A DNA stretch of 64,000 bases from Xanthoparmelia taractica (GCA_033085395.1 JANQBS010000136.1:1-64000); one strand, 5' to 3'. Positions 1 to 11,922 are shown, counted from the first letter of the stretch. A program made the numbers and translations. Notes: generated from the sequence alone by a model not told the origin.

Positions 1-1110
1 TATAATTTTTTAAAAAAAGTTGAAAAAAAGTTGAAAACGACTATGTTCAATAGATACCACACCTTTCCGACCCGTAGCTCTACCTATAACACGAAGAGAT
101 AATTATAACGTAATTCTTATTATTACTTATAAGTTTAATAAAAAATTACTTATCGTTCTTGAAAAAAATACTTAAAGCATCGCGAAATAAGTTAATGCGT
201 TTCTCGTCTCGGTGATGGGATGCAACTAAGATATATTTTAAGCGATTATCTTCGATAGAGATAATAAGTTCATATTAGACTTCTAAAAGATACTATTTAT
301 TGAATTAAGTATTAAAATGCTAACTTCTACGATATATTACTCTCAAATAGACGAATAGTTAGAACGAATCAATCAAACGATAAAGATCGCTCTGCGCTAT
401 TACTTAATCGCAAATCTAAACGAGGACTTTATTAATATTCTATCTTATATATAGACTACCTTAAATAACTCACGTAATACTTTTATCGACGCGGTATTAA
501 ACGAGATTATATACGAATTTCGCATTAACGACGCCTTAGGATTATTAGTCGATCTTTCTTCGAAGAACTTTTCTTAGCTTTAAATAATAAGGTGAGAAGA
601 GACCGAGAAGTTTATCGCTTAAGTTAACGCAATAATTAAATACTATTACGATACGCGTTATATTAATATTACGTTAAGAAAGAAGACTTATCTACGTTTA
701 AATAACGATTACTCTATGCTCGGGCTACTAAACAAAAAGCTATCGATTTAACGTATCGAATTATTTAAGATTAAGTGTCGAGTAGACCGCCTTATATACG
801 AGCTGAAGCTATCGCCGATTATAAAAATATATTTTGTCGTATTAGTAATACAACTAAAGCTCTATTCGAATAAGAAAGACTCTTTCGATAGAACATATAA
901 TTATAAGCTATTATTCATTTTGATAGAAGAATAGGAGGAGGCTAATAAATATATTATCGATAGATTACTCGATAAAAAGAAAGTTCGCGAAAAGATATAT
1001 TATTTAATAAAGTAAAGCGATTAAGAAGAATAATACAATATATAATACTTTATTAATAATCTTTAAAACGCTCTAAGAAAGGTCGAGAAGTTCGAAAAGA
1101 ATATTCTCAA
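1..1110 (+). mobile_element. RIP-degraded Ty3/gypsy chromovirus pol relic (integrase core and chromodomain)
   Basis: One reading frame (codons beginning at 245, 632 and 938 are all in phase) still shows the 3' part of a retrotransposon pol gene, although it is broken by many TAA and TAG codons. From about 245 to 535 the order matches an rve integrase core: an IxxDRD-type segment, then a LTSTxYxxQxDxxxERxNQT-type segment retaining the catalytic Glu, then the ALNNS and NEI-Y-FR segments. From about 632 to 930 comes the C-terminal integrase region (YYxxRY, YLRL, SxQRI-type pieces), and from about 941 to 1105 a chromodomain-like piece (IDRLLDKKKVR, then YLIK followed by stops where Trp/Gln are expected). 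Stops at Trp (TGG) and Gln (CAA) positions fit RIP. The left part of the element lies outside the window. The family is recognised with good confidence; the element is dead. Confidence 0.85.
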
Positions 1111-3770
1111 CACCGCAAGACTATAACGTACTTATCTACGTCGTATATTGGCGAATATAGACACTTAGAAAAATCGCGTTACTTCTTTATTAATAGGACG
1201 AAGGCGAGAAAAATCTCGAAGGGCTACGAAATCTAAATTAACATTTAATATATTTATAACGCCTGTAGCATCTAATACACCTACGACTCCCGCAGTAACG
1301 AATTCTAATATTATCGCTTCGCTAGTTCGTCGTAGTGCTAGACTTAACTAGCTAGCGAGGCGTCGTTAAGCTAAACAATAAAGAAAGCGAATATAGCTTT
1401 ACTATTATTAGAGAACTACTTTATAATATCTCTAATTTGATATTACTACTTAAATTCACTAGCAAAATTCACTCACACGTTATATATATCCTGTAACTTA
1501 TAATTTATATACTTCTTACACTTATCTCACTTCTTGTAACTTAATTATTACAATTCATCTTAATTCTTATAACGCGCCTCCCTATTTATAACGATTTCTC
1601 TTATACTCACTTAACTTCTCATAAGATCGTATACGCTTTTTATTATTTATCTTATTAATCGTAACTCGATTCTCTTCTCACAACTTAACGATTTTAACTC
1701 CTCACTTATTATAACTTCGTCTTTATTAATCGCTCCCTTTAAATTACTTACGTCGCCTTAAATTATTATCGTATTTTATAGACTAAATATCGAAATTACA
1801 CTTAAATCGAAGAATTTAGAATATCTTTTATACTAATTAATGCTAGAAGTAAAGGGAATAAAAAGTATATAAATAAGCTTTAGAAGCGACTTATTAGAAA
1901 ATCTATTGAAATAGTAGCTTTAGAAATAAAATTTATACTTAATAAACGCTAAAGATAAGAATTACCTTAGAACGAGTGATATTACTAAGACGAACTCGTT
2001 ATTATAAATTTATAACCAAACTATTTAAAGATTATAGATCGCTTTATTTATCTAAAAGAATAGACTTAAGTGATGCGTGAATAGCTAACATCGTAAATTT
2101 CGAAATAAGCGGCGCGGAAAGAGCGAGACTATATTCTACTGTGTTCTCTACGAAGAACTTGCGTATTAATTATATTAATAAGGGCTAAGTAGAGAAGGTA
2201 AGAAGTAGCTAGAACAATCTATTACGATATTAAGTAATCTTTGAAATTTATTAAATATATAAAGATAAGGAAGTAGCAAAAGAATTCTCTCTAATTCTAA
2301 TTAATATTAAGACTCGTAAGCACGAGAATTACGAGCTAAGAGTAGGCCTACTGTGCGAAGATTAAAATCCAAAGTATAACTTTAACGTCGTAGCGAAAAG
2401 AGCTAAGATTATATATGATATACTCGAGGTTAAGAGAATAGATGCTATCTCACGTTTAGTTACTGCACTAATATAAATCAAGATCACTACTATCTTAAAG
2501 TATTAGCTTTATTAATTCGATACGAAAACCGAGTCGATTCTCATCGATATCTCGCTTGATATTCGACGCTTATATAATACGAGAATAGATATTATCTTAC
2601 GTCTAATAACTACACTGGCACTAATCGAGAATATCATTATTTCAAAGCGCTAGCTTTATTAATTCGATGCGAAAACCGAGTTAATCTCTATCGATATCTT
2701 ATATAATATCCGACGCCTATATAGTAAGAGACGTTCTCTATTTGAATCTCGATTAATCGATAATATAAGCGAGATATTCTTTAATAAGAGAGCGCGTACC
2801 TTTAAAATAGATAAATTCGCCGTCTCCTCCGCTGAAAGTTATATTCTCTTCTTCGTTAGACTAAGTTCGATCTCATATATAAACGATCTTATAATTAGTT
2901 GGAAAAACGATACCGCTAGCGAATTTATCTTTTCTAGCCTAGAGAAGCTTAATTTATCACGATAATAATCACGATAGTCGAAGACTAAATTATTATAAGT
3001 AAAGCGCTTCGAGCGTAATTAGTTACTATATAGATAGAGCTCGAAGATATTAAAAAGAAATTAAGTATAGCACGAAATAATTTAGAGATAGTAATTGAGA
3101 ATCTAATTAGCGTAGAAGATAAGATTATCTTTCTTATTATATGTATTAAGAATCTACGCTAGATTACGAAATAGTTTATAGAAAAGATATAGCGTGTAAT
3201 TAGAGTGACTTTTTAGTTTATAAGTCTAATATAAGCCAAGAGCCTAATTAAGAAAGATAAGAATAGATACACGAAAGCTCTTTAATTTATCACTGCACTA
3301 TTAACGAATATTAAGAATATCTTATAGAAAAACAATAACGTCGCAGTAAAGCTTCGCTCGTATCTCCCAGCTTTAATAAGACGACTTTTTAATAATAATA
3401 ATAACTTTCAAAAATAAAAGATCTCTCGTAGCGATAATCGCGTTAAATTATAAAAAGAGAGAGATATCGAGCTTAATAACACTAGGAAACCCGATAAGAA
3501 TAAAGGTTACTAACTATTCGACTTATCGTATTTTATTAACAACGATAATATCTCTAATATCGACTTATCTATCCCTTTACCTCGAAGACGATAAGTTTCT
3601 ATCTTATTAATACTTATATCTATTACGCTATTATTAGACGTACTTAAGTTCAAATACCTTAAATCCCGAGCAGTAATTAAATTACTATTCGATAACCGTG
3701 TTAATTCTCGAGTTATATATTATTATTTAAATTATTATATCGGCGTTTCGTAAGACACACCGTGAATAGT
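1111..3770. other. AT-rich RIP-mutated block, former repeat DNA
   Basis: Very AT-rich sequence dominated by TAA, TTA and ATA words, with no open frame of useful length. Broken coding texture persists: around 3001-3700 a frame reads as a charged, Leu/Ile-rich chain interrupted by TAG/TAA, and 2432-2726 contains an in-frame tandem duplication (listed separately). The part just after the chromodomain (about 1110-1560) could hold the 3' LTR of the chromovirus, but no LTR end was confirmed. No live gene is supported. Confidence 0.7.
2432..2726. repeat. Two-copy tandem repeat, unit about 147 bp, in a RIPed former ORF
   Basis: The stretches beginning at about 2435 and 2582 align along their length: both start AGAATAGAT, both contain TAGCTTTATTAATTCGAT followed by GCGAAAACC or ACGAAAACC, and both end near CGACGC(C/T)TATATA. 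The offset is 147 bases, a multiple of three, so the duplication keeps a former reading frame. The copies differ by many transitions, as expected if RIP acted after duplication. Confidence 0.75.
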
Positions 3771-4139
3771 AAAGAATAATAAGGCAATAGCAAGATAAGA
3801 GATCAAGTATGGCATTTAGTTTGTATTAGAAAGGGATATGGTCAAGTTTGATGTAGGCCTGGAAGGTTCCCGTTAATCAGCGAGGGCGCTAGCTTTTCCC
3901 GTCGCCCGGCAGGTTATTACGAATGGTATCTACCTAGTACTAGCACCATGCTAGTATTGGTCGGGTGTACCTGCCAATCGTGACTAGTATCGGTCGAGTG
4001 TACCTGCTAATCATAACTGCCTACCAAGAGCAAATAGTATTTAAGTAGCAGTTTTCGTTAGAAGAAATCAATCATCTTTCACTCAACCTTTCAAGTACTT
4101 AACAGTGATATTTCACTGCAAAGACTAAAAAGATTATTA
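3771..4139. other. Less-mutated LTR-like island inside the RIP block
   Basis: This stretch has much higher GC than its surroundings and normal word use. It contains two near-copies of a TCG(G/A)GTGTACCTGC(C/T)AATC motif (about 3960-3978 and 3993-4012). A TATA-like TATTTAAG at about 4038 is followed by a leader-like CT-rich segment ending near 4120. That layout resembles the promoter and R-U5 part of an LTR. I found no TG...CA ends or target duplication, so the assignment stays tentative. Confidence 0.4.
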
Positions 4140-4637
4140 TTAAGGGAAAGAAAGAGGAAATTATATAATATCGATATTAGAAGAAGATCTATACTCTCTA
4201 ATATTCTCGAGTTTCTTCACTTATTAGACTTAGATTCTTATTTTAAAGCTTCTAAAATTCGCTTAGAAATGTAAATTGAATAGATCTTAGACTATTATTA
4301 TGAAAGATAAGATTTCGACATATATCTCTAGATATTAGAAGTTAGTCTTTATATCTCTAGATATTCTTCGAATATTGTAATGCGATAATTCTCTAGATCT
4401 GAATATAATTAAGTTATACTAACTCTAAATAAAGTATTAGACTACTCGAAAAGACGTATTAAGAACTCGAAAGGAGATCGAATAGGCTTAAATTTATTAT
4501 TGAAATGTAGAGCTTATATAGAAGAGAATTTAGGGATGAATAGAGCGAATACCTCGGTATATTACCGAGGTTATTCGTTTGTGAGGGGATAACGAGTATA
4601 GAGAGGGTCGTGAGGAAGGTGATATACGATCGTATAA
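4140..4637. other. AT-rich RIPed stretch with a 32-bp hairpin
   Basis: AT-rich, no coding frame. At 4546-4577 there is a near-perfect palindrome: CGAATACCTCGGTA, a three-base spacer, then TACCGAGGTTATTCG, which could fold as a hairpin with one bulged base. It lies about 65 bases outside the inverted terminus of the next element. Nothing else is seen. Confidence 0.5.
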
Positions 4638-5805
4638 CTCGACTACGGGTCGGAAAGGTCTGGGATGGTCTGGGATATGGGGTGTCGATACCATATCATG
4701 ATATGATATGGTATTGAGACCATATCATTTGATTTTTATGGGATGGTCTAGGAGACGTGCTGGTATCATGAAATAATCTAGGAAATTTCTGGTATATGCA
4801 GGGGTATCTCATGTTATATGCAGGGGTATGGGAAATATACTATATATAGAAGAAGTTACTCTATATAGAATCATGCGAACGTATTCTAGTTATTATTCTA
4901 GTTATTACTTCACTTTATTATCACGTTATTAAGTATTCTAGTTATTATTCTAGTTATTACTTTATTTCATTATCGTTATTATTATCACTTTACTTCATTA
5001 TCACGTTATTAAGCTAAGCTCGCCATCGCATTTGATATCGTGTTACGAAAGATCTTCGCAATTATCTAGGGCTTGGCGAGTTATTTCTATTACTATTAGT
5101 GTATTTAATTTATTTAATTATTAGAAGAATTACTAGCACGCTAATTATAATAATAATCTATTATTTATTCTACGATAGTAAATTTCTTTCTTCTCTCTTC
5201 GCATCATGAAAAGAATTTACGATCGTTCTTTATAATTATATATTCTTAATTATTAAAGTTACACGCTTCGCATAAATAATATAAAGATTTAATAATTTAC
5301 TTAATCTTGAAGAGTAGAATACGAGGGGTCTTAAACATATCTTTTGTATAGCGTATATTATTTAATTATTCTTATAAGAGCTTCTTAGTAAGATTCGCGT
5401 TAGCTTAATTAACGAGAACTTTTAGAAAAGCTAATATAATTCGAAGAAATAGAACGCTGTTTAAAGATAAGAAAAAGATCTATTAATAACTTTAGCTAAG
5501 ATATATGAATTCTAGTTATTATTCTAGTTATCACTAATATCTAATATATATAGATTCGCAAGACGAGAGTCTATATTAATGCTAGCAATTAGCGCAAGGA
5601 GTATTTCTTATTTTATCCGCCATCTGATATGGGAAATAATCTATATCATGGGATATCCCTACATATATTATAAATTTCTTATCTTATATCTTTATAAGTG
5701 GTCTAATATAACCCCCTCATGATACTCTTTTATGGTATGATATGATACGGTATGATATGGGATATCCCATTAAATATACCAGACCTTTCCGGCCCGTAAA
5801 CTCGA
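4638..5805. mobile_element. Element of about 1.17 kb with terminal inverted repeats
   Basis: The left end (about 4638-4661) reads CGACTACGGGTCGGAAAGGTCT. The reverse complement of the right end (about 5781-5804) is nearly the same, with GTTTACGGGCCGGAAAGGTCT. The similarity continues inward as matching ATGATATGGTAT-type and GGGATAT-type words on both sides. No transposase frame is present, which suggests a non-autonomous (MITE-like) element or a rearranged LTR pair. The same terminal motif occurs at about 61-80, so a further copy ends at the left edge of the window. Confidence 0.55.
4882..5013. repeat. Imperfect tandem duplication built on TATTCTAGTTAT
   Basis: The unit at 4882-4933 starts TATTCTAGTTATTATTCTAG and ends TTATCACGTTATTAAG. 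It is repeated at 4934-5013 with an internal insertion of about 28 bases. The shorter word TCTAGTTATTATTCTAGTTA appears again near 5512. It lies inside the inverted-repeat element. Confidence 0.65.
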
Positions 5806-6633
5806 CCGAGCGTGCGAATGATTATATTCGTAGCTACATGAAGAATAAGTACTAGAAAAATAAAGCTATTCAAGAACATTGTCAAATGTCAAGCATGCCA
5901 AGCTTTTTAGCGCATGTTCAGGACTTTGCGTGCAGACCTCCGTAGTCGCATTCTAGTCACGTCTAATAAGCAATAAGAAGTCCTCCAAGATCCACCTTAC
6001 GCATGGACCTCAAGTATCCTGCATCATCAAGGTTCTTTATCTGCTAGACTGTCAAGCTACAATTAGCGATATTGACGACAATCACCTATTAATTGTTATA
6101 ATTGAAAGATCCATATAATATGATTAATAATCTTTCTTATCGGTATGAGAGCGCGTTGGTAACCTCGTCACTTGAATTCGAGCAGTGCCACTATAAACTA
6201 ATGTCATTATCACCCCTTTACCCAGAGCAAACGAAAGTCCCATTCTAACTCATCGTGATTTTGCACAACTTGATATAAACGATAATAGAGATGACCCGCT
6301 CAGTGACGCTTAACCCTGATTTGCTTTGTCCACGGGATCATGCTGACCTTGATTATGGATGAGCAATCTCGATACATATCACCTCATGCTAAGAGAACGG
6401 CGATACAATCTGTCCCATCTAACTCCAAGCCGATGCTCCTGACAAGATTCAGTCCCCTCTTCAAGCCACTTAGGCTGGCAACTATTTATGAAGACACTAC
6501 CTATTGCAACAGGGAGACCCGCGCTAGCGCTCGCCGAAAAATGAGGCACTCAACCATACCATAGCCTGTATAAGGTATGAGGACATGGGTGACTAGTGCT
6601 TCTTCTCACATCGCTTGTGGTCCGAGATGCCGT
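5806..6633. other. Intergenic, no gene seen
   Basis: Base composition returns to normal after about 5870. Only a short open frame (6340-6564) with no family resemblance is present. This stretch separates the RIP block from the 3' end of the NACHT pseudogene. Confidence 0.6.
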
Positions 6634-9550
6634 TCATCTCAGGCAGCTCATAATGGTCGTAAAAAGTGATTGTTGTTGGGGCCGAGCTTTGCTGAGCACC
6701 TCCCTCGCCGTCGCTTCTCCCAAAACACGCTTCAGAATTGTTTCCGCAGACTCTATAATCCTTTCAACAGTCTCACGCCTGTGCAAGTCCGCTGCCCTCC
6801 CGGTTTCCGCCCGGGGTGCAATGGTCTTTTGTCCAACGACCACACGTGTCCGGGGATCGGCGCCATGAATGAGTAGTAATTCAATGGTCTGGACTATCGC
6901 TTTTTTGGTGTATCGGGTCCTCGGTGTGTTGATAGCTAGAAGGAATTGGGACCACACTGTGAAACCATCGATGGTGCCGTTGGGTGTGGCGCCATGTTCA
7001 AGAAGGATTCTGATCATCTTGGTGTCATAATCTAGCGAGTCATGGGAGACGTATTTGGTTTCTCGCGGATCAAGGGCAGCAGCAAGCAGCGCTGTCCTCG
7101 TGGAGATGGCCGGTGCTTCCTTCCTTGTCAGCACTTCTTGGACGTAAATGTAGAGCTGTCTGCGGACCAAGAAGCTCAGATATCCCGCTTTGTCTTTGGC
7201 CAAATCAAAGGCGCTTGCTCGCTTCGAAACAAAGGCGTTTACCTCATCCATGAGGATGGTCTAAGAAACACTGAGCTCGACTTCCAGTTTACTAGCGTAA
7301 TATACCAGGTCCTCTAAAAGATCGATTGGCCGCCGATTGCTAGCTTCGAACACATCCCCTGTAGCACTGTAATCTAGCCTCTTCATTTGAGCAAACAACG
7401 CTTTGCAGAAGAGCGTTTTAGGCTCGAAGTCAGCCTTGAGCTCTTCAGCGAGCATATTTTGCATGTCCTTCGTAAGAAGAAAGTCGTGAGCCGTACGATG
7501 GAGAAAGTCTACTTTTAGCGCATAGATGATTTCGCTAGGGGCCCGTCCTAGGTCCCTTTCGCCAACCACTTCTAGCAACCCTTTGCATCGAGCGTTCAGA
7601 CGCCTTTGCATATCCTCTTGTCTCGACAGAATGTCTTTTGTACTTATAACACTAGCCGTTGAAGCCAATACATCATCAAGGTTTTCCTCATCAAGAAATG
7701 AATATGTTAGCAAAGAAAGAGGTTCTTCTGCTTCGAGAGCATATTTGAATACTCGGGCAGTCTCCTCTCGATAAGTAGCTTCAACTGAATTAAGAATATG
7801 AGCAAAGTATGTTTCAAGAGTCTCTGGGAAGTCACGGAGTCTCTTTTGTAAGTCGAAGATTCTGTCCGCATTCCTGAGGCCGGTGAGCAGTGATTTAACA
7901 ACCAGTACAACCCAGAGAAACACGCCGCGAGCCTTTTCTACAATTTCCTGAACGAGATACTGGCTTCGGCTATCCCTAGACGTAAGCGTCCTAAAACGCT
8001 GATTCTTCTCCAGAGTGTCTTCAACATAGACCTTGATGTCCTCGCGAGTCAAGTCTTCGAGAGCCAGGTATAGAGAAGTTCCACCAAAGGCGTCTATAAA
8101 TTCATTCCATGGTCGGCTCGAGACGCACATTTTGACATGTGACCAGCTGCGAAAGCTTTCAAGAATCTCTATAATATGATCGGTGTCACCATCGTATTCG
8201 TCAAGGCCGTCAATAAAGAAGCAAAATCGAGCCTTGATTCCGCTTCCGCTTTGATGCTTAAGCTGCTCTATCGTATAGCGAAGTTCTTGTTGAGTCCAAG
8301 GCGTGAGCTATCTGGCAAAGGGTTGAAAGGTCGCTGCTTTGGAAGCGCAAACGATACGAATCAGATCTGGACACTGGCGTAGTATCTCATACAAGAGCGA
8401 CTTGAACAATCCTATCTGAGACTTCTGCATTGTAGTCCCAGCATTCCAGAAGAAGAAACTCGCAGTCACGAGTATATTCCTTTCCGCCCACGCCTTTAAT
8501 GCTTCTGCTGTGCGAGGATGGTCGATCAGAAACTTCATCAACGTAGATTTACCAGAGCCGGCCTTGCCTCGAATCCAATATATGCCGCTTTGGGATCGCA
8601 GCCAATTCTCGAAGTCGGAGGACGGGTTTAGTAACCACTGAAATGTCTTCTCGTGGGAGGTCGCGACATTCTCCCGCCGTGTTCTTATATTGTCGAACCA
8701 TAGACTTTCCAGTAGCATCTGGTCATATGCAGTCGTCTCTACCTCCTCCGCTAGATTCAGAAGGGATTCCGACAAGCCTTTCATGATCTTTGATGATGCT
8801 GTTATTGCAACAGTATCAGTGAGAGCTACAGTCTCTGTGGTCTCGTACCAGCCCTCTTTTTTGCTATGCTGGCGTTCTACTTCGGATTTTAGTTGAAAAA
8901 TTGCGTCGCGGACGCCCAGTATCTGACGCTCGAGCTGATGCATTCCATCCATCGCTAGCCTCCTGTTCTCCACAACAAGCTTCCCTAGTGTGTTCTGGAT
9001 CTCTGAATTTTGCTCGCTATAGTAGTAATTGTTAGTTAATCATAATTCCTGGCTAAGAATACCCAGACAATGTGAGCTTGTTAAAGAGGACATGATTGAA
9101 TTGAAAGGCGTGTCAAAGATCTACTAACATTAACGAGAGTTGCAACTGTAACTGCATTTGGTTTCGCAGTTTACCCAATCTGTCAACAAGGGATTGGATC
9201 TGTTCTTTCTTCCATACACTCCGCAAGGCCTGCATGAAGCTCTTCCATTTCTTATGGGGACCCTCAACTTTAAGTGTTTCAAGAACTCGAAGAAGTTCTA
9301 GGGCGACTTCTTTACACTGGCTGGCCAGTGCCCTTATGGAGTCAGGTATAGCTCCTGGAGCTGATGGAGCTGACAATCTGTTATTAAAGTGAATAATATC
9401 ACTAGAGACTGATAGAAGGATGTTATGGTCGGCAGACGCGCCAGTACCAGACTCGTAGAGGTCTTTGGCATCGTACACGAGTTTCCAAGAAAAGTCAATG
9501 AACTGTACGATGTTTGCAGCTAATCCAAGAGCCGCTATGGGATCCATCAT
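6634..9550 (-). pseudogene. NACHT-domain STAND (NLR-like) protein, two in-frame TAG codons
   Basis: Exon 1 is 9550-9129 and exon 2 runs 9016-6634, joined by a 112-bp intron with a GTTAGT donor, a CTAAC branch-type motif and a TATAG acceptor. The N-terminus (MDPIAALGLAANIVQF and following) is the fungal STAND N-terminal domain type. The P-loop GKAGSGKST follows, then a Walker B-like FFIDGLDEYDGD and the SSRPW motif, and the C-terminal region has two ankyrin-like pieces (LLEHGATPNG, LLIHGADP). Such proteins act in fungal non-self recognition and programmed cell death. The exon 2 frame is continuous but interrupted by TAG at 8310-8308, just after the P-loop half of NACHT, and by TAG at 7263-7261. 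No intron with legal borders and preserved frame convincingly removes either. Both are one C-to-T step from CAG in CpA context, as RIP would give. Family confidence is high. Loss of function is likely, barring sequencing error or read-through. Confidence 0.85.
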
Positions 9551-9924
9551 TGTTGCGTGGGGCTGTGGAGGATAATGTAGAAGTGGAGCTTAAGGAGGTA
9601 AATACTAGGAAAGGTTTCGTTGCATTGCAATATCTTAGAGGTGCATCGTCTCTCCTACGGTCTCTAAGCACTGGGTTTGCTTTTGATATGGACAATTCCT
9701 GCTCAATGCCAGGTTGCTTATGTGCTTATCTCACACAAAAAGCGGACATAAGCTTAGATCCAATCAGTCACCCTCCCCCAGTCGTCACACGAGTCGCATA
9801 AGTTTAAAGCGGCCCTCATTCTATGCCCAATAGAGTTAAAACCTAGGCACATCTCATGTCAAGGCTTTATATCTTCTCCGCAACTCAGCTTTCTCTTTCC
9901 CAGACATTTGAGAATGGGAACATC
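9551..9924. promoter_or_regulatory. Divergent promoter region between the NACHT pseudogene and the Rab escort gene
   Basis: Both flanking genes start here and are transcribed away from each other. The open frames in it overlap the gene starts and look like shadows. No clear TATA box is seen. Confidence 0.5.
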
Positions 9925-11922
9925 ATGGAGTCGCTCTCTGATACAGTCTGGGACGTGGTGCTGTCTGGCACTGGCTTGTCACAGTCACTGCTAGCATTGT
10001 AAGTGTCCCGAGGGTATCCGGCAGAAAGAGCGATGTGTCTGACTGACCCAGGTGAAGGGCATTATCCCGGGCTGGCAAGAAAGTCCTACATATCGACAAA
10101 CATGACTATTACGGAGGGGCGGAGGCTGCTTTGAGTCTGCAAGAGGTGGCATCTTGGGCTGATAGGGCTGTCGAAGGTAGGAAGAGCCTATAACTAGTCT
10201 GTTTCGGCCGTAGCTTAATGTCAAGCAGGTTCACCCTTCAGATATGCTACGATTAGAAACTTTGCAGAAGAAAGAGAGCGAGAGCTGGGAGAGAGCAGCT
10301 CTGCAGGATTGGGCTTTTCCAGAGCATACAGCCTCTCGCTGTCGCCGCAGCTGATCTATACTCGCTCGAACCTCCTTCCTGCCCTTGTGTCCTCCAAGGT
10401 CTACCGCCAACTTGAATTCCTCGCTGTTGGGAGTTGGTGGATATATCAGCCCGCAAATCCTAGCAAGGACGCAAAGAACGAAGGTGTCGGAACATCAGAA
10501 GCCATAACACCTACTGGGAATCTGAAAAGGATACCAGGCGGGCGCGAGGATGTCTTTGCGGACAAGAGCATCGATCTGCGCTCCACTAGGTCGCTTATGA
10601 AATTTCTCAAGCTCGCTACAGACACCGAAGCACACACCTCTATACTAGAAGCGTGGGGCTCAAGGCCCTTTCCAGAATTCCTAGAATCCCACTTCGGCAT
10701 CCCACCGCGACTGCAAGCTCCTTTACTTGCCTTGACAATGTCTCCACATCCTCCTGCCAAAATCCTCACTTCCTACGCATTTCCACGCATCCACCGACAC
10801 CTCACATCGGTGGGCATGTTTGGCCCGGGTTTTGGCTCAGTAATACCCAAGTGGGGTGGGCTTGCCGAAATAGCACAGGTAGCTTGCAGGGCTGGTGCAG
10901 TTGGCGGTGGTGTTTACGTCCTGAACAAGGGCTTCGATGCGAACGAGGATCTAGATCAGCACGCATCTCGTGAAGATGGGACTCGATTAGATGAAGATCT
11001 TCAGCTTCCTACCGTTCGTCTCGAAGGCGGAGAAGACATCAAGACCGACTGGATAGTAGGCTCAGCGTGGGACTTACCCTCACAGATCGCAGCACATATC
11101 ACCGAATGCGCTACCCCCATCTACGTCTCCCGCAGTATCACCATTGTATCCTCGCCGCTCTCGCAGCTGTTTCCTCCTCCGGCTGAAGGCGCGCCTCCGC
11201 CTGCTGGTGCAGTCGTTGTCTTTCCCACCGGAAGTCTTACGCTCGAGTCTAAGAGTAGTGAACTTCAAGCGTCCACGGATGACCCTCCACCAGTCTATCT
11301 GATGGTACATTCAAGCGATACGGGGGAATGCCCGGCTGGCCAGTGTAAGTCTAGTTTTGTATTACGATTCAAGAATCTCTCTAACATGATGACTAAAACT
11401 CATGAATACTTATCTACATTGTCTGCAATTCCATTGAAGATACCATACCTCTGACAGTCTGATCGAACACTGTTCCTCCTCATTTTTCCCTTTACCACAT
11501 TTAGCAAAAGCGCCTGGCTAACTCGAACCTCCACAACCATAGCTGTCATCTACGCCCACACAGCCTACCCCGATTCCCACACCTTCGCCCTCTCCCTCCT
11601 CCAAAGCGCCCTTGACACACTTATCGCCAATATCCCCGAATCACCCAAACCCGAAGTTCTATGGTCACTCCACTACGACCAAAGGCACAACCCTCCCACC
11701 ACAAGTGTCGACTACGACAATAACATCAAGTGTGCCAAGACTTCCTATCCGCACGTCCAGCAGCTCCCAGATGTGGATCCGGGGCTGGTATTGGAGGACG
11801 ACGTCTTGAAGCACGTGAGGGCTGCTTGGCGGAAGATCGTAGGTGAAGATGAAGAATTCATGATTTTTGGGGAGAGAGAGGGGATGGGGGAGGAAGACGG
11901 TGATGGTGATGGGGAGGTGTGA
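9925..11922 (+). CDS. MRS6: Rab escort protein (Rab geranylgeranyltransferase component A)
   Basis: Exons 9925-9998, 10058-10176, 10229-11344 and 11543-11922 join to 562 codons plus stop. The start MESLSDTVWDVVLSGTGLSQ and the following SRAGKKVLHIDKHDYYGG form the dinucleotide-binding-like N-terminal motif shared by REP and GDI proteins. SLSPQLIYTRS, the GSWW segment and MFGPGFGSVIPKWGG are further REP/GDI family blocks, and the C-terminal part contains a VLWSLHY-type segment typical of REP. The acidic tail (GEEDGDGDGEV) is common in fungal Mrs6. The protein presents newly made Rab GTPases to geranylgeranyltransferase and delivers them to membranes. The last intron (198 bp) was placed by frame and family fit; the other borders are clear GT-AG sites. 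No lesion is seen. Confidence 0.9.

Noticed and set aside
8300..8360. A 45-bp frame-preserving GT...AG interval that would splice out the first NACHT stop
   Set aside because: GTTTGC is a poor donor, there is no branch-point motif, the length is very short, and the segment reads as normal family coding sequence.
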